DNA of 64,000 nucleotides from the NCBI GenBank assembly GCA_903945175.1, contig CAJAUM010000138.1, positions 1 through 64,000 on the forward strand, read 5' to 3'. Both the position numbers and the translations under genes were made by a program. This DNA comes from an uncultured Bacteroidales bacterium (lineage in GTDB: Bacteria > Bacteroidota > Bacteroidia > Bacteroidales > FEN-979). This document shows, piece after piece, positions 34,395 through 43,427 of the stretch (within the stretch, counting starts at the first letter, position 1; each line of letters opens with the position of its first letter). The notes beneath the pieces were generated by a model. That model ran no database searches, had not been told where the DNA came from, and worked only from the letters and a program-made list of their open reading frames with translations.

Positions 34395-35453
34395 TCAATT
34401 AACAGCGCCCCCGGCAGAATCCGTTACCGCCCCGGTAACGCTCTTCAGGCAGTTTACTTCATTTCTCCACCGCAATACACCGAGGAATGCAAAGATCAGC
34501 GCCTCTTTATAATTGATGGTAAGGATGTCGGGAAGAATGATCTGGACACCAATGTGTTCCCGGATCCGCCCGATCAGATAGGTATTAAAGGCACCCCCTC
34601 CGGTTATCAGCAATTTTTTCATCCGGCTGCCGGGCACAACATGTGCCACCTGGAGGGCTATGTGTTCACAAAATGTAGCAAGTAATTCATTTACAGTATA
34701 TTTATCGAGGTCAAGCAAGGGTAAAACTGCCTCAATCACCCACTCTTTTCCCAGTGATTTTGGAGGAAGCTTCTGGTAAAAAGAAAGTGAATTGAGCCGG
34801 TCAAGCAATTGGCGGTCAACGCTTCCTCGACTTGCATATTGCCCGTCGGGATCAAAGGCAAGACCATGTTCGCTGGCCAGCTTATTCAATACAATATTGA
34901 CAGGGCAGATATCAAATGCAATCCGGTTTCCATCCTGTTCAAATGAGATGTTTGCAAAACCACCAAGATTAAGACAAAAGGCATAATCAGGAAACAATAA
35001 CCGGTCGCCGATGGGCACCAGCGGGGCTCCCTGTCCGCCCAGCGCTACATCGAGCGATCTGAAATCGCTCACCACATGGATCCCGGTTTCGGCGGCTATG
35101 GCAGCGCCTTTCCCTATCTGTGTCGTAAACCTGTTTTGCGGTTGATGAAAAATGGTGTGCCCGTGTGAGGCAATAAAATCTGGTTTGAGATGGTGACGCT
35201 CCATAAACTCCCTGGTGTACTTGCCAATGAGATGTCCGTAAGCAGCATCCGTTGAAGCAAATTCAAGCGCTGTTCCCGATTCCAACGTAGATAAACGTGT
35301 ATGCCACTCCTTGGGGTAAGGAATCGTTTCAGCCTGGAGGATATGGTAGTCCCACCCGTTTTCTGTTTTCTGAAACGCACAATATGCGAGATCCAGGCCA
35401 TCCAGGCTGGTTCCCGACATTAACCCGATTACGCAATACCGTTCCAAAGTCAT
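34395..35453 (-). CDS. anmK: Anhydro-N-acetylmuramic acid kinase
   Basis: 352 residues. Seen: the N-terminal VIGLMSGTSLDGLDLAYC (ATP loop), HGHTIFHQPQ, GGFANISF, and a GGGAFNTYLIGRI ATP motif. It phosphorylates and opens anhydroMurNAc during cell wall recycling. It begins 14 bases after murF, with gldJ ahead of that, so gldJ-murF-anmK appear as one operon. Confidence 0.93.
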   Translation of the reverse strand: MTLERYCVIGLMSGTSLDGLDLAYCAFQKTENGWDYHILQAETIPYPKEWHTRLSTLESGTALEFASTDAAYGHLIGKYTREFMERHHLKPDFIASHGHTIFHQPQNRFTTQIGKGAAIAAETGIHVVSDFRSLDVALGGQGAPLVPIGDRLLFPDYAFCLNLGGFANISFEQDGNRIAFDICPVNIVLNKLASEHGLAFDPDGQYASRGSVDRQLLDRLNSLSFYQKLPPKSLGKEWVIEAVLPLLDLDKYTVNELLATFCEHIALQVAHVVPGSRMKKLLITGGGAFNTYLIGRIREHIGVQIILPDILTINYKEALIFAFLGVLRWRNEVNCLKSVTGAVTDSAGGAVN

Positions 35454-35467
35454 TTACACAAAAATTT

Positions 35468-36763
35468 TCAGAGGGTTTCGATCAGTTTCTCAAGTTTTAT
35501 TCCCCTTGATCCTTTGATCAGGATGGTTGCATTTTCAAGCTTGTGATGCAGCAGCCAAAGGCTTGCCAATGCTGCATCGGTAAAACAGATGAATTCCCGT
35601 GTGGTGTTAAGCCGGGTGAACCGCGGACCAACAAGGTAAACCTGGTCCAGGTTTATGTCATGCAGAAGTTGAAGTATCTTTAGGTGCTCCTCATCGGATT
35701 CTGCTCCCAGTTCCAGCATGTCGCCGAGAATAGCTGTCTTTGCAGGGTAGGAGGCCTCTGAAAATGCCTTCAGGGCAGCCTCCATGCTGCTGGGGTTTGC
35801 ATTGTAAGCATCAAGGATCAAGAGATTATGGCCAGATTGCATTACCTGCGACCGGTTGTTGGTCGGCTGGTAAATTTCAATGGCTGATTTGATCAGGCCG
35901 GCAGGAACCCCGAAAAATTGTCCGACACACGCCGCGGCGCGTATATTGTCCGCATTGTACCGGCCATAAAGGCTGGATTGGATCACGACCCCCTTCTTCT
36001 CTTTGAAATCCAATGTTACAGAAACCATCGGATCGGCCTCGATGGAAATGGTTTCAACGTCAGCCGGTGGATCTCCGTAGGTAACCACGCGCAACCCGGA
36101 GGCCTTTTCTTTAAGCAAAGTATCATTGATATTCAGAAAGGCAACGCCCTCTGAACCAAGAAGAAACCGGTAGAGTTCGGTTTTTGTAGCAACCACCCCG
36201 TCAAAGCCTCCAAATCCCTCCAGATGCGCCCTTCCGATGTTCGTGATGAGGCCATGGTCAGGTTTGGCTATCTGGCAGAGAAAATCAATTTCACCCCTGT
36301 GATTGGCCCCCATTTCAATGACGGCAATCTCAGTACGGTCGGTAAGTTTTAACAGGGTGAGGGGAACGCCGATGTGATTGTTAAGGTTCCCTTCCGTGGC
36401 GAGGGTTTTGAATGATTGGGATAACACGGCCTGCATCAGCTCCTTGGTAGTGGTTTTTCCATTTGTACCCGTGATGGCAATAACCGGGATGTTAAATCGC
36501 ATCCTGTGATGGTGCGCCAGCTGCTGAAGGGTTAAAAGCACATCATTTACAACGAGGGTGCGTTCATGTGTTGCACATCCGGGATCATCCACGATGGCAT
36601 AGGATGCGCCACGCTCCAAAGCCAGGGAGGCAAATTCATTCCCGTTAAATGAATCTCCCTTTAATGCAAAAAACAGGGATCCGGGCTGAATGTGACGACT
36701 GTCGGTAGAAACGACAGGGTGCTCCAAAAAAATGGGATAAATTCTTTCAATCGAAGATTCCAT
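35468..36763 (-). CDS. murF: UDP-N-acetylmuramoyl-tripeptide--D-alanyl-D-alanine ligase
   Basis: 431 residues. Mur ligase features: VVSTDSRHIQPGSLFFALKGDSFNGNEF, the P-loop ITGTNGKTTTKELM, IEMGANHRGEIDFL, and DAYNANPSSMEAAL in the C-terminal domain. It adds D-Ala-D-Ala to the muropeptide precursor in the cytoplasm. It follows gldJ with an 18-base gap, a linkage of cell wall synthesis with a T9SS/gliding lipoprotein. Confidence 0.95.
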   Translation of the reverse strand: MESSIERIYPIFLEHPVVSTDSRHIQPGSLFFALKGDSFNGNEFASLALERGASYAIVDDPGCATHERTLVVNDVLLTLQQLAHHHRMRFNIPVIAITGTNGKTTTKELMQAVLSQSFKTLATEGNLNNHIGVPLTLLKLTDRTEIAVIEMGANHRGEIDFLCQIAKPDHGLITNIGRAHLEGFGGFDGVVATKTELYRFLLGSEGVAFLNINDTLLKEKASGLRVVTYGDPPADVETISIEADPMVSVTLDFKEKKGVVIQSSLYGRYNADNIRAAACVGQFFGVPAGLIKSAIEIYQPTNNRSQVMQSGHNLLILDAYNANPSSMEAALKAFSEASYPAKTAILGDMLELGAESDEEHLKILQLLHDINLDQVYLVGPRFTRLNTTREFICFTDAALASLWLLHHKLENATILIKGSRGIKLEKLIETL

Positions 36764-36781
36764 AGCGGGGTAAAACCCTCT

Positions 36782-38257
36782 CTATTTCCCGCCAACTGAA
36801 CCGCCGACGCGGGTCATGGCACAGCGAAACCCAATGGCATCAGAGGCATCACTTTCATCAAGATAACGCCGTGTTCCCGGACTCAGATAATAAGCCTGAT
36901 CTGTCCAGTTTCCACCTTTGTAAACACGCGCATGGTCACTGATCAGGGAACTCATTCCATACTGATACATCTGGTTGGTTGCAGATGAATCTTTCCCTGT
37001 CTCTTTCCATAAGTTGTTGTCCACATTCGAAGCAAAGTCGCCATCAAGATAGTTGATGTTGTCTGCCTGACGGTAATTTTTGCGGTTCATCGCTTCGGCC
37101 GTGGTAATATCACGGTATTTTATACGCCCGAGACTATCTTTCTCAGCAAGGAAGCCCTCTGCATCACGAACCGGCGTTTTAAACACATTTCCACGAAACG
37201 GACGAAGGTCAGATACTTCATAGGAGCTCAGCGGACGATACACATCAAGCACCCACTCACTTACGTTCCCCGCCATGTTATAAAGGCCATAATCATTCGG
37301 GAAGTAGGATCCGCAGGGTGAAGGAATGTCAGCGCCGTCGTTCAGGTTGCCGGCAACACCCATATAGTCTCCCTTGCCACGTTTGAAGTTGTCCATGAAA
37401 CTTCCGTAATACCGTGATTCATTGGTACGCACATAATTGCCATTCCAGGGATAATTTTTCCGCTCAACAACCCTTTCGTATAGCGTATTGCCAACAAGGC
37501 CAAGGGCGGCATATTCCCACTCAGCTTCGGTCGGAAGTCGATATTTCGGTAGCATAATCCCATCTTCCATTTTTACCTTGCGGGTACCGGTCCCATTGGG
37601 ATTCAGATCAGGCAATGGCTTGTCGACCAATCCCTCATATTGTCCGGCCAGATAGGCTTCGGTGTTAAAGTTGTTTTCGTTCTTTTGCGCCGGATCCATG
37701 GCAAGAATGCCCCGTTTGATCAGCATCATTTCGTTGACACGGTCGGTGCGCCACTGGCAGTAATCGTTGGCTTGAACCCAGGTTACCCCAACCACAGGAT
37801 AATTGCGGTAAGCAGGATGGCGGAAATAGTACTCTAAAAGCGGTTCATTGTAAGCAAGTTTATCACGCCATACCAGGGTGTCGGGAAGGGCCTTGCGGTA
37901 AACACCCGGATAGTCTGTGGCATATACCCGGCTCAACCAATAAAGATATTCAAGATAATCAAGGTTGCGTACCTCGGTCTCATCCATATAAAAACTGGCC
38001 ACGGTCACCCTGCGCGGACTGTTATTCCATTCGAATATCACATCATCCTGGGTATTTCCCATGGTGAAGGTGCCACCTTCAATAAAAACCAATCCGGGTC
38101 CGGTCTCCTGAGAGGCATACCCGCGGATTTCAAATCCGCCGTTTTTAGGATTGTTGTATTCCCATCCAGTCGATCGGGAGGCCTCTTTCTTACAGGCTCC
38201 CAACATGAGAATAGCACCAACAAGGGCGCTTAACTGAAATAACTTGTTAATTTTCAT
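36782..38257 (-). CDS. gldJ: GldJ, SUMF1-like gliding/T9SS lipoprotein
   Basis: 491 residues. The start is ATG at 38257, giving a lipoprotein signal (FQLSALVGAILMLGACKKE, Cys near residue 22). The rest is a formylglycine-generating-enzyme-like (SUMF1) fold: FIEGGTFTMGNTQDD, YRLPTEAEWEYAALG, NMAGNVSEWVLDVYRPLS, ARVYKGGNWTD and DAIGFRCAMTRVG. The order and inserts (DYLEYLYWLSRVY, DNINYLDGDF) match GldJ rather than GldK. GldJ is needed for gliding and stabilises the T9SS components in Flavobacterium. A good promoter (TTTG-N20-TAGGTTTG) precedes it. murF and anmK follow. Confidence 0.93.
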   Translation of the reverse strand: MKINKLFQLSALVGAILMLGACKKEASRSTGWEYNNPKNGGFEIRGYASQETGPGLVFIEGGTFTMGNTQDDVIFEWNNSPRRVTVASFYMDETEVRNLDYLEYLYWLSRVYATDYPGVYRKALPDTLVWRDKLAYNEPLLEYYFRHPAYRNYPVVGVTWVQANDYCQWRTDRVNEMMLIKRGILAMDPAQKNENNFNTEAYLAGQYEGLVDKPLPDLNPNGTGTRKVKMEDGIMLPKYRLPTEAEWEYAALGLVGNTLYERVVERKNYPWNGNYVRTNESRYYGSFMDNFKRGKGDYMGVAGNLNDGADIPSPCGSYFPNDYGLYNMAGNVSEWVLDVYRPLSSYEVSDLRPFRGNVFKTPVRDAEGFLAEKDSLGRIKYRDITTAEAMNRKNYRQADNINYLDGDFASNVDNNLWKETGKDSSATNQMYQYGMSSLISDHARVYKGGNWTDQAYYLSPGTRRYLDESDASDAIGFRCAMTRVGGSVGGK

Positions 38258-38272
38258 CGTTGAAAATTTTTG

Positions 38273-38304
38273 CAAACCTACGTGAATTACTCAAATTTTG
38301 CAAA
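38273..38304 (-). promoter_or_regulatory. Promoter of the gldJ-murF-anmK operon
   Basis: On the minus strand, -33 TTTG (38301-38304), 20-base spacer, -7 TAGGTTTG (38273-38280). Both elements and spacing fit the Bacteroidota consensus. The box is 16 bases before the ATG. Confidence 0.75.
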
Positions 38305-38374
38305 TATTTATAAGCGTTTAAATGGGTTTCCGATGACCGATAAACGCGAAATTAAACCCATCGAAAATATATAA

Positions 38375-39340
38375 CTAAAATCGGGGGCATTTTATTGCCT
38401 TGATGCGTCTACTTTTTTCAGCGACTGTAAATTGCCAGGAGACGGAAACCTCATGTGCACCTCCCGAAATGTTGATCAGCCTGCTTAAGGTATAATCATA
38501 ACTGTATGCAACACGCAGACCCTTATAATGGAAGCCCAGCATTGGAATAATAGCATCCGCATTTTCAAAATTATGGCGAAACCACAATCCGCCCACGAAG
38601 GGATCAATGGTCAGGTATAAGCCAATATTCAACTGGTGAAATTGAAACTGCTGCTGATATAAGATATTCGGAGAGAGGGAAAATTCCCGGTCTCCATCCG
38701 CCCCGCCATTTTTATTCAGGTTGATGACCGAACCGATATGCGCCGTGTACTTCATATACAACTGATCATTGGTGCTGGAAGAGAATCCGATGTTGGGCTG
38801 TGTCAGGTGATCAACCGCGAAACCACCATATATAAATTCATCATAGGCCATAAAAATTCCGGCTGAAAAATCAGGAACACCAATCTTGGTATAATCCGGC
38901 ATTGGTTCAGGGGGTGTGTTTTGAGCAAAGATCAGTTTCTCCCAGTCAATACTCCGTTGGTAATATCCGGCCCTTACGGCGCCACTGGCCTGCAACCGTG
39001 ACGTAATGTTAAATTTATACGCGTAACTCAGGCTGATCATCGTCGTGTTGAGGGTGCCTCCGCCTGCCCTGTCGGCAGTCACCAGCAACCCGACCCCGCC
39101 ATGCAAAAAGCCAACATATTGGTCATAGGAAAAATTGTAGGTGTTAAAAGCCTTGCCCATGCCGGGCCACTGGTTGCGGTAGTTGGCTATCAAACGCGGA
39201 TTTAACGTCACTCCGGCGAGGGCCGGGTTCAGATAGAGCGGGTTGGCGTAAAACTGTGAAAATGCAGGATCCTGTGCAAATATTTCACCGGTCAGAAATG
39301 GAATGGTGAACAATAAGATAACTGCCAATCGCCTGGTCAT
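38375..39340 (-). CDS. PorP/SprF family T9SS outer membrane protein
   Basis: 321 residues with a signal peptide (ending IFAQ) and the typical opening DPAFSQFYANPLYLNPALAGV, then GLLVTADRAGGGTL and a beta-strand-rich body ending in SYDYTLSRLINISGGAHEVSVSW. PorP-type proteins sit in the outer membrane and interact with the secretion machine. Paralogues are numerous, and many are tied to a specific cargo, so this one could be core or cargo-specific. It is transcribed away from porU in a divergent arrangement. Confidence 0.88.
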   Translation of the reverse strand: MTRRLAVILLFTIPFLTGEIFAQDPAFSQFYANPLYLNPALAGVTLNPRLIANYRNQWPGMGKAFNTYNFSYDQYVGFLHGGVGLLVTADRAGGGTLNTTMISLSYAYKFNITSRLQASGAVRAGYYQRSIDWEKLIFAQNTPPEPMPDYTKIGVPDFSAGIFMAYDEFIYGGFAVDHLTQPNIGFSSSTNDQLYMKYTAHIGSVINLNKNGGADGDREFSLSPNILYQQQFQFHQLNIGLYLTIDPFVGGLWFRHNFENADAIIPMLGFHYKGLRVAYSYDYTLSRLINISGGAHEVSVSWQFTVAEKSRRIKAIKCPRF

Positions 39341-39458
39341 GAATGCAAGGTTTCTCCTGATTAATTAAGGTTTACAATGTTACAAAATATTATCATAGCC
39401 TGAAACGACAATGACAATAATTGACCAGGAGATAACGTTTATTCAGGCAATAACATTT

Positions 39459-39466
39459 TAGCTTTG
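39459..39466 (+). promoter_or_regulatory. -7 box of porU (TAGCTTTG)
   Basis: It matches TAnnTTTG, with TTTA 17 bases upstream. It lies 55 bases before the ATG at 39522. Confidence 0.55.
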
Positions 39467-39521
39467 TAAATTATTTTTTTCCGGCTGCAACCTTTTTGCC
39501 AAAGTGGGTGTCCTTATATTT

Positions 39522-42500
39522 ATGAAAAGTTCCCGAAACATATATATGAAGAATCGGTTTATTCTGTTCATCACTGGTGTATTGCTGGCCATCGTCCCGG
39601 TTATTTCCGGCATGGCACAGGACCTTCATCTCGAAAGCAAACATGATATCTCATGGAATCCCCTTCAGGTTTATAGCAACCCTGAATCGCAGCCCACGGG
39701 AATTATCTCTTTCCGGGGATCTGTTCTGAACCAGGAATTCGGCATGTTGCCGGTGTTTTTCAAAACCATTCCTTTGACCGCGGAAAACGATTCAGCGGTC
39801 AACGTTCAGATTGAAAACCTGGTTTATGCGCCAATTTCTGAATCCGAACTCCGGCATGTGAAAGGATTGGAAAACATTCCCCCTGACGTTGCCATCCGTT
39901 ACCAGACGACCTTTGACAAACAGAGACCATTTCTGGAAATCAGCTTGCTTCCCCTGCGAAGGAATTTATCTTCTGGTGCGATTGAACGCCTTACATCCTT
40001 TTCGCTTTCTATTGATTTGGTCAGCAGCAGGGCCCCCCGCCGGTTGAAATCTGCAGAGGTATATGTCCCGAATTCTGTGCTGGCTGCCGGCATATGGTAT
40101 AAATTTGCCGTAGCAGCCGATGGTATACACCAGCTTTCGTATGAGGATCTGAAAAAGGCCGGAATTGATGTGGCGTCTATCAATCCGCGAAACCTGAGAA
40201 TCTATGGCAATGGCGGCGGAATGCTCCCTGAAGCCAATGCTGCAAAGCGAATCGATGATCTTAAGGAAAACACCATCGTGGTTTTCGGGGAGGAGGATGG
40301 CCGTTTTGATCCGGGTGATTATCTCCTGTTTTATGGACAGGGCCCCGACAGATGGGTTAGCAGCAAAGTTGACAAGTTGTTTCATCATCAGAAAAATGTC
40401 TATTCCGACCGGATGTACTACTTCCTGAACTATGATCAGGGGCCTGGCAAGCGGGTAGGAACTGAATCTTCAACTACCCGGCCTGCATCCCTTTTTATCG
40501 ACCGCTTTGATGATTATGCCTTTTATGAAAAAGATGACCTGAATATGATCAAGTCGGGTCGCGAATGGTGGGACAAGCAGAATTTTGACATCACCACGGC
40601 CCGGAATTATGCCTTCAGCTTCCCCAATATTGACAATGTGGCTCCGGTGACCATTGTGGCTGATGTTGCAGCCAGGTCGACGGTGGGCAGCAGCTCATTT
40701 TCAGTTTCCGCACAGGGAAGTCCCCTGATTTCGATCAGCATACCGGGAACCTCAGGCAGCTACGAAAGCGAATATGCCGTTGAAAAATCAGGCAAAGCAA
40801 CCTTCGTTACCTCAAATCCTGTCATCGATGTCAGCCTGAATTATAAAAAAAGTTCAGCCAGTTCGGTCGGCTGGCTCAATTACCTGGAGATAAACGTTTC
40901 ACGTTATTTGACGATGTACGGTGCGCAAATGCTTTTCCGTTCTGCTGTCAGCGCTTCACCCGGAGCCGTGTCGGAATTCAGTGTGAATGGAAATGGACAG
41001 AATATACAAATTTGGGATGTAACCGATGGAGGCAACATCCTGAATATTCAGGCCTCAAAATCGGGAAATAATTATATTTACCGGGTTGCCACAGATACAC
41101 TGCGGGAGTTCCTGGCATTTGACGGGAGCTCTTTTCCTGCCCCGGAATTTATCAGCCAGGTCGAAAATCAAAATCTTCATGCCATGAAGGCTGTTGATTA
41201 CCTGATTGTCAGCCATCCGGCTTTTTTGGCTGAGGCTGAACGCCTGGCGAATTTTCACCGGCAAAAGAGCAATTTTTCTGTGTTTATCACAACCTCTGAA
41301 AAGATTTACAACGAATTTTCCTCCGGAGCGCAGGATGTCACCGCCATCCGCGACTTTGTTAGGATGCTGTACAACAAGGCCCAGCCGGGTGGGGAGCTTA
41401 GGTATGTGTTGCTTTTCGGAGATGCATCCTATGATTATAAAAACCGGATTCAAAACAATACCAATTTTATTCCCACCTATGAATCTGCCAACTCGCTTTC
41501 ACCCATCAATTCATTTGTGTCAGATGATTATTTTGGTCTGCTGGATCCCAACGAAGGGCAGGGGGCCAACGGCACACTCAACCTGGGTGTGGGGCGGTTT
41601 CCGGTCTCTTCAGCCGAGCAGGCAAAGACCGCTGTGGATAAGGTGACCCATTATGGCTCGAATGATGAAACTGTAAAAAATGACTGGCGAAATGTGGTGA
41701 CCTTCGTCGCCGACGACCGGAATAAAGATGAGGGAAATTTGTTTATTGACTATTCTGAAGAGCTTGCCGACGCGATAGAAAAGAACCATCAGAATTACAA
41801 CATTGATAAAATCTATTCCGATGCCTATACCATTGTATCTACACCCGGAGGAGCCCGATATCCGGAGGTGAATGAGGCGATTAACAAGCGGGTGGAAAAG
41901 GGCTCCCTGATCATGAATTACATTGGTCACGGCGGTGAAGTTGGCTGGGCGCACGAACGAATCCTGGAGGTCCCGGATATCAAAGCCTGGCGCAATTTCA
42001 ATAACATGCCGGTATTTCTTACGGCCACCTGTGAGTTCAGCCGGTTTGATGATCCCGAACGTGTCTCGGCAGGCGAATGGGTCTTTCTGAATGAAAAGGG
42101 GGGAGGCGTTGCGCTGTTTACCACCTCCCGGCTCACCTATGCCGGCCCCAACCAAACACTCCTCGTCAACTTCTTCAACAGTGTATTTAAAAAAACAACA
42201 GGATCTTATCTGAGATTGGGCGATTTGCTGATGGCTGCCAAGGTGGGTATGTCAAGCTCCCCCAACGTACATGCATTTGTTTTGCTCGGCGACCCGGCCA
42301 TGCAGATGGCCTATCCCAACCTGAATGTGGTTACCACCACCATCAATGCCAGTGTGGCAACGGATGTGCCCGATACCTTGAAAGCCCTTGCAGAGGTCAC
42401 CATCACCGGTGAGGTGCAGGATGCTTCAGGACAAAAGGATGTCAGCTTTACCGGGACCGTTTTTCCAACGGTATTTGATAAATCCTCCGAAATATGGACC

Positions 42501-43400
42501 AAAGCAAATCAGGGATCTGCCCCCTCCGTGCAATTTTTCCTGCGCAAAAACCCGGTTTATAAAGGTAAAGTCAAGGTGGTCGATGGGGATTTTTCCTTTT
42601 CCTTCATTGTTCCAAAAGATATAGCCTATAAATATGGGATGGGCAAAATCAGCTATTATGCCCGAAGTTCTCAAACCGATGCCACCGGCTACGATGAAGG
42701 TATTCAGGTGGGCGGATATAACTTCCATGCTCCTCCCGATGATCAAGGCCCTGAAATTGCCCTGTATCTCAACAACCGGCAGTTCCTTCCGGGCGGGATA
42801 ACCAATCAAAACCCCACACTCCTGGCCGATGTGAGCGATACCTCCGGAGTGAATACCGTAGGCAACGGCATTGGCCACGACATTACGGCGGTGCTTGATG
42901 GCAAAACCACAACCCCCATCATCCTCAATGACTACTACGTTTCCGATCTCAACACCTTTAAAAGCGGGGCCATCAGCTATCCGTTGAGTTCATTGTCCGA
43001 CGGGCCGCATCAGATCACCATGAAGGTGTGGGACGTATACAACAATTCGTCGGATGCCACCCTCGATTTTATCGTGGTATCTTCTGCCGAATTTGCCCTG
43101 CAGCATCTGCTCAACTACCCCAATCCCATGCGTGATCAAACAACATTCTCATGGGAGACAAACCAGGTAAATCAACCTGTGGAGGTTGAAATCCGGATAT
43201 TTACCATCACCGGAAACCTGATTAAAACCATCAGGGAGACAATTTATTCACAAGGCTACCGTGCCAATTCCATTGAATGGGATGGCACACAGGACAATGG
43301 CCGGAAAATCAGCTCCGGCATGTATGTTTACCAGCTTCAACTGATGATCCCGGACGGGACTGCGAAACGGCAATCCTCAAAGTTGGTGGTGATCCGTTAA
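39522..43400 (+). CDS. porU: T9SS sortase PorU, first copy (long form)
   Basis: 1292 residues from ATG 39522 (an ATG at 39546 would give a shorter signal peptide and is equally possible). After the signal peptide comes an N-terminal domain of about 150 residues, then the region NSVLAAGIWYKFAV and the C25 gingipain-like peptidase domain. The catalytic His is in YIGHGGEVGW (about residue 803) and the Cys in TATCEFSRFD (about residue 837). The end is a FlgD-like/T9SS-type domain (LNYPNPMRDQTTF to YVYQLQL). PorU cuts the sorting domain from cargo and joins it to lipopolysaccharide. A second copy follows, and PorV after that. Confidence 0.92.
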   Translation: MKSSRNIYMKNRFILFITGVLLAIVPVISGMAQDLHLESKHDISWNPLQVYSNPESQPTGIISFRGSVLNQEFGMLPVFFKTIPLTAENDSAVNVQIENLVYAPISESELRHVKGLENIPPDVAIRYQTTFDKQRPFLEISLLPLRRNLSSGAIERLTSFSLSIDLVSSRAPRRLKSAEVYVPNSVLAAGIWYKFAVAADGIHQLSYEDLKKAGIDVASINPRNLRIYGNGGGMLPEANAAKRIDDLKENTIVVFGEEDGRFDPGDYLLFYGQGPDRWVSSKVDKLFHHQKNVYSDRMYYFLNYDQGPGKRVGTESSTTRPASLFIDRFDDYAFYEKDDLNMIKSGREWWDKQNFDITTARNYAFSFPNIDNVAPVTIVADVAARSTVGSSSFSVSAQGSPLISISIPGTSGSYESEYAVEKSGKATFVTSNPVIDVSLNYKKSSASSVGWLNYLEINVSRYLTMYGAQMLFRSAVSASPGAVSEFSVNGNGQNIQIWDVTDGGNILNIQASKSGNNYIYRVATDTLREFLAFDGSSFPAPEFISQVENQNLHAMKAVDYLIVSHPAFLAEAERLANFHRQKSNFSVFITTSEKIYNEFSSGAQDVTAIRDFVRMLYNKAQPGGELRYVLLFGDASYDYKNRIQNNTNFIPTYESANSLSPINSFVSDDYFGLLDPNEGQGANGTLNLGVGRFPVSSAEQAKTAVDKVTHYGSNDETVKNDWRNVVTFVADDRNKDEGNLFIDYSEELADAIEKNHQNYNIDKIYSDAYTIVSTPGGARYPEVNEAINKRVEKGSLIMNYIGHGGEVGWAHERILEVPDIKAWRNFNNMPVFLTATCEFSRFDDPERVSAGEWVFLNEKGGGVALFTTSRLTYAGPNQTLLVNFFNSVFKKTTGSYLRLGDLLMAAKVGMSSSPNVHAFVLLGDPAMQMAYPNLNVVTTTINASVATDVPDTLKALAEVTITGEVQDASGQKDVSFTGTVFPTVFDKSSEIWTKANQGSAPSVQFFLRKNPVYKGKVKVVDGDFSFSFIVPKDIAYKYGMGKISYYARSSQTDATGYDEGIQVGGYNFHAPPDDQGPEIALYLNNRQFLPGGITNQNPTLLADVSDTSGVNTVGNGIGHDITAVLDGKTTTPIILNDYYVSDLNTFKSGAISYPLSSLSDGPHQITMKVWDVYNNSSDATLDFIVVSSAEFALQHLLNYPNPMRDQTTFSWETNQVNQPVEVEIRIFTITGNLIKTIRETIYSQGYRANSIEWDGTQDNGRKISSGMYVYQLQLMIPDGTAKRQSSKLVVIR

Positions 43401-43404
43401 TTGC

Positions 43405-43412
43405 TAACTTTG
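43405..43412 (+). promoter_or_regulatory. -7 box within the porU-porU gap (TAACTTTG)
   Basis: It matches TAnnTTTG, 4 bases after the stop of the first porU and 15 bases before the ATG of the second, suggesting separate expression of the second copy. Confidence 0.6.
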
Positions 43413-43427
43413 CAAATCATGTGCGCC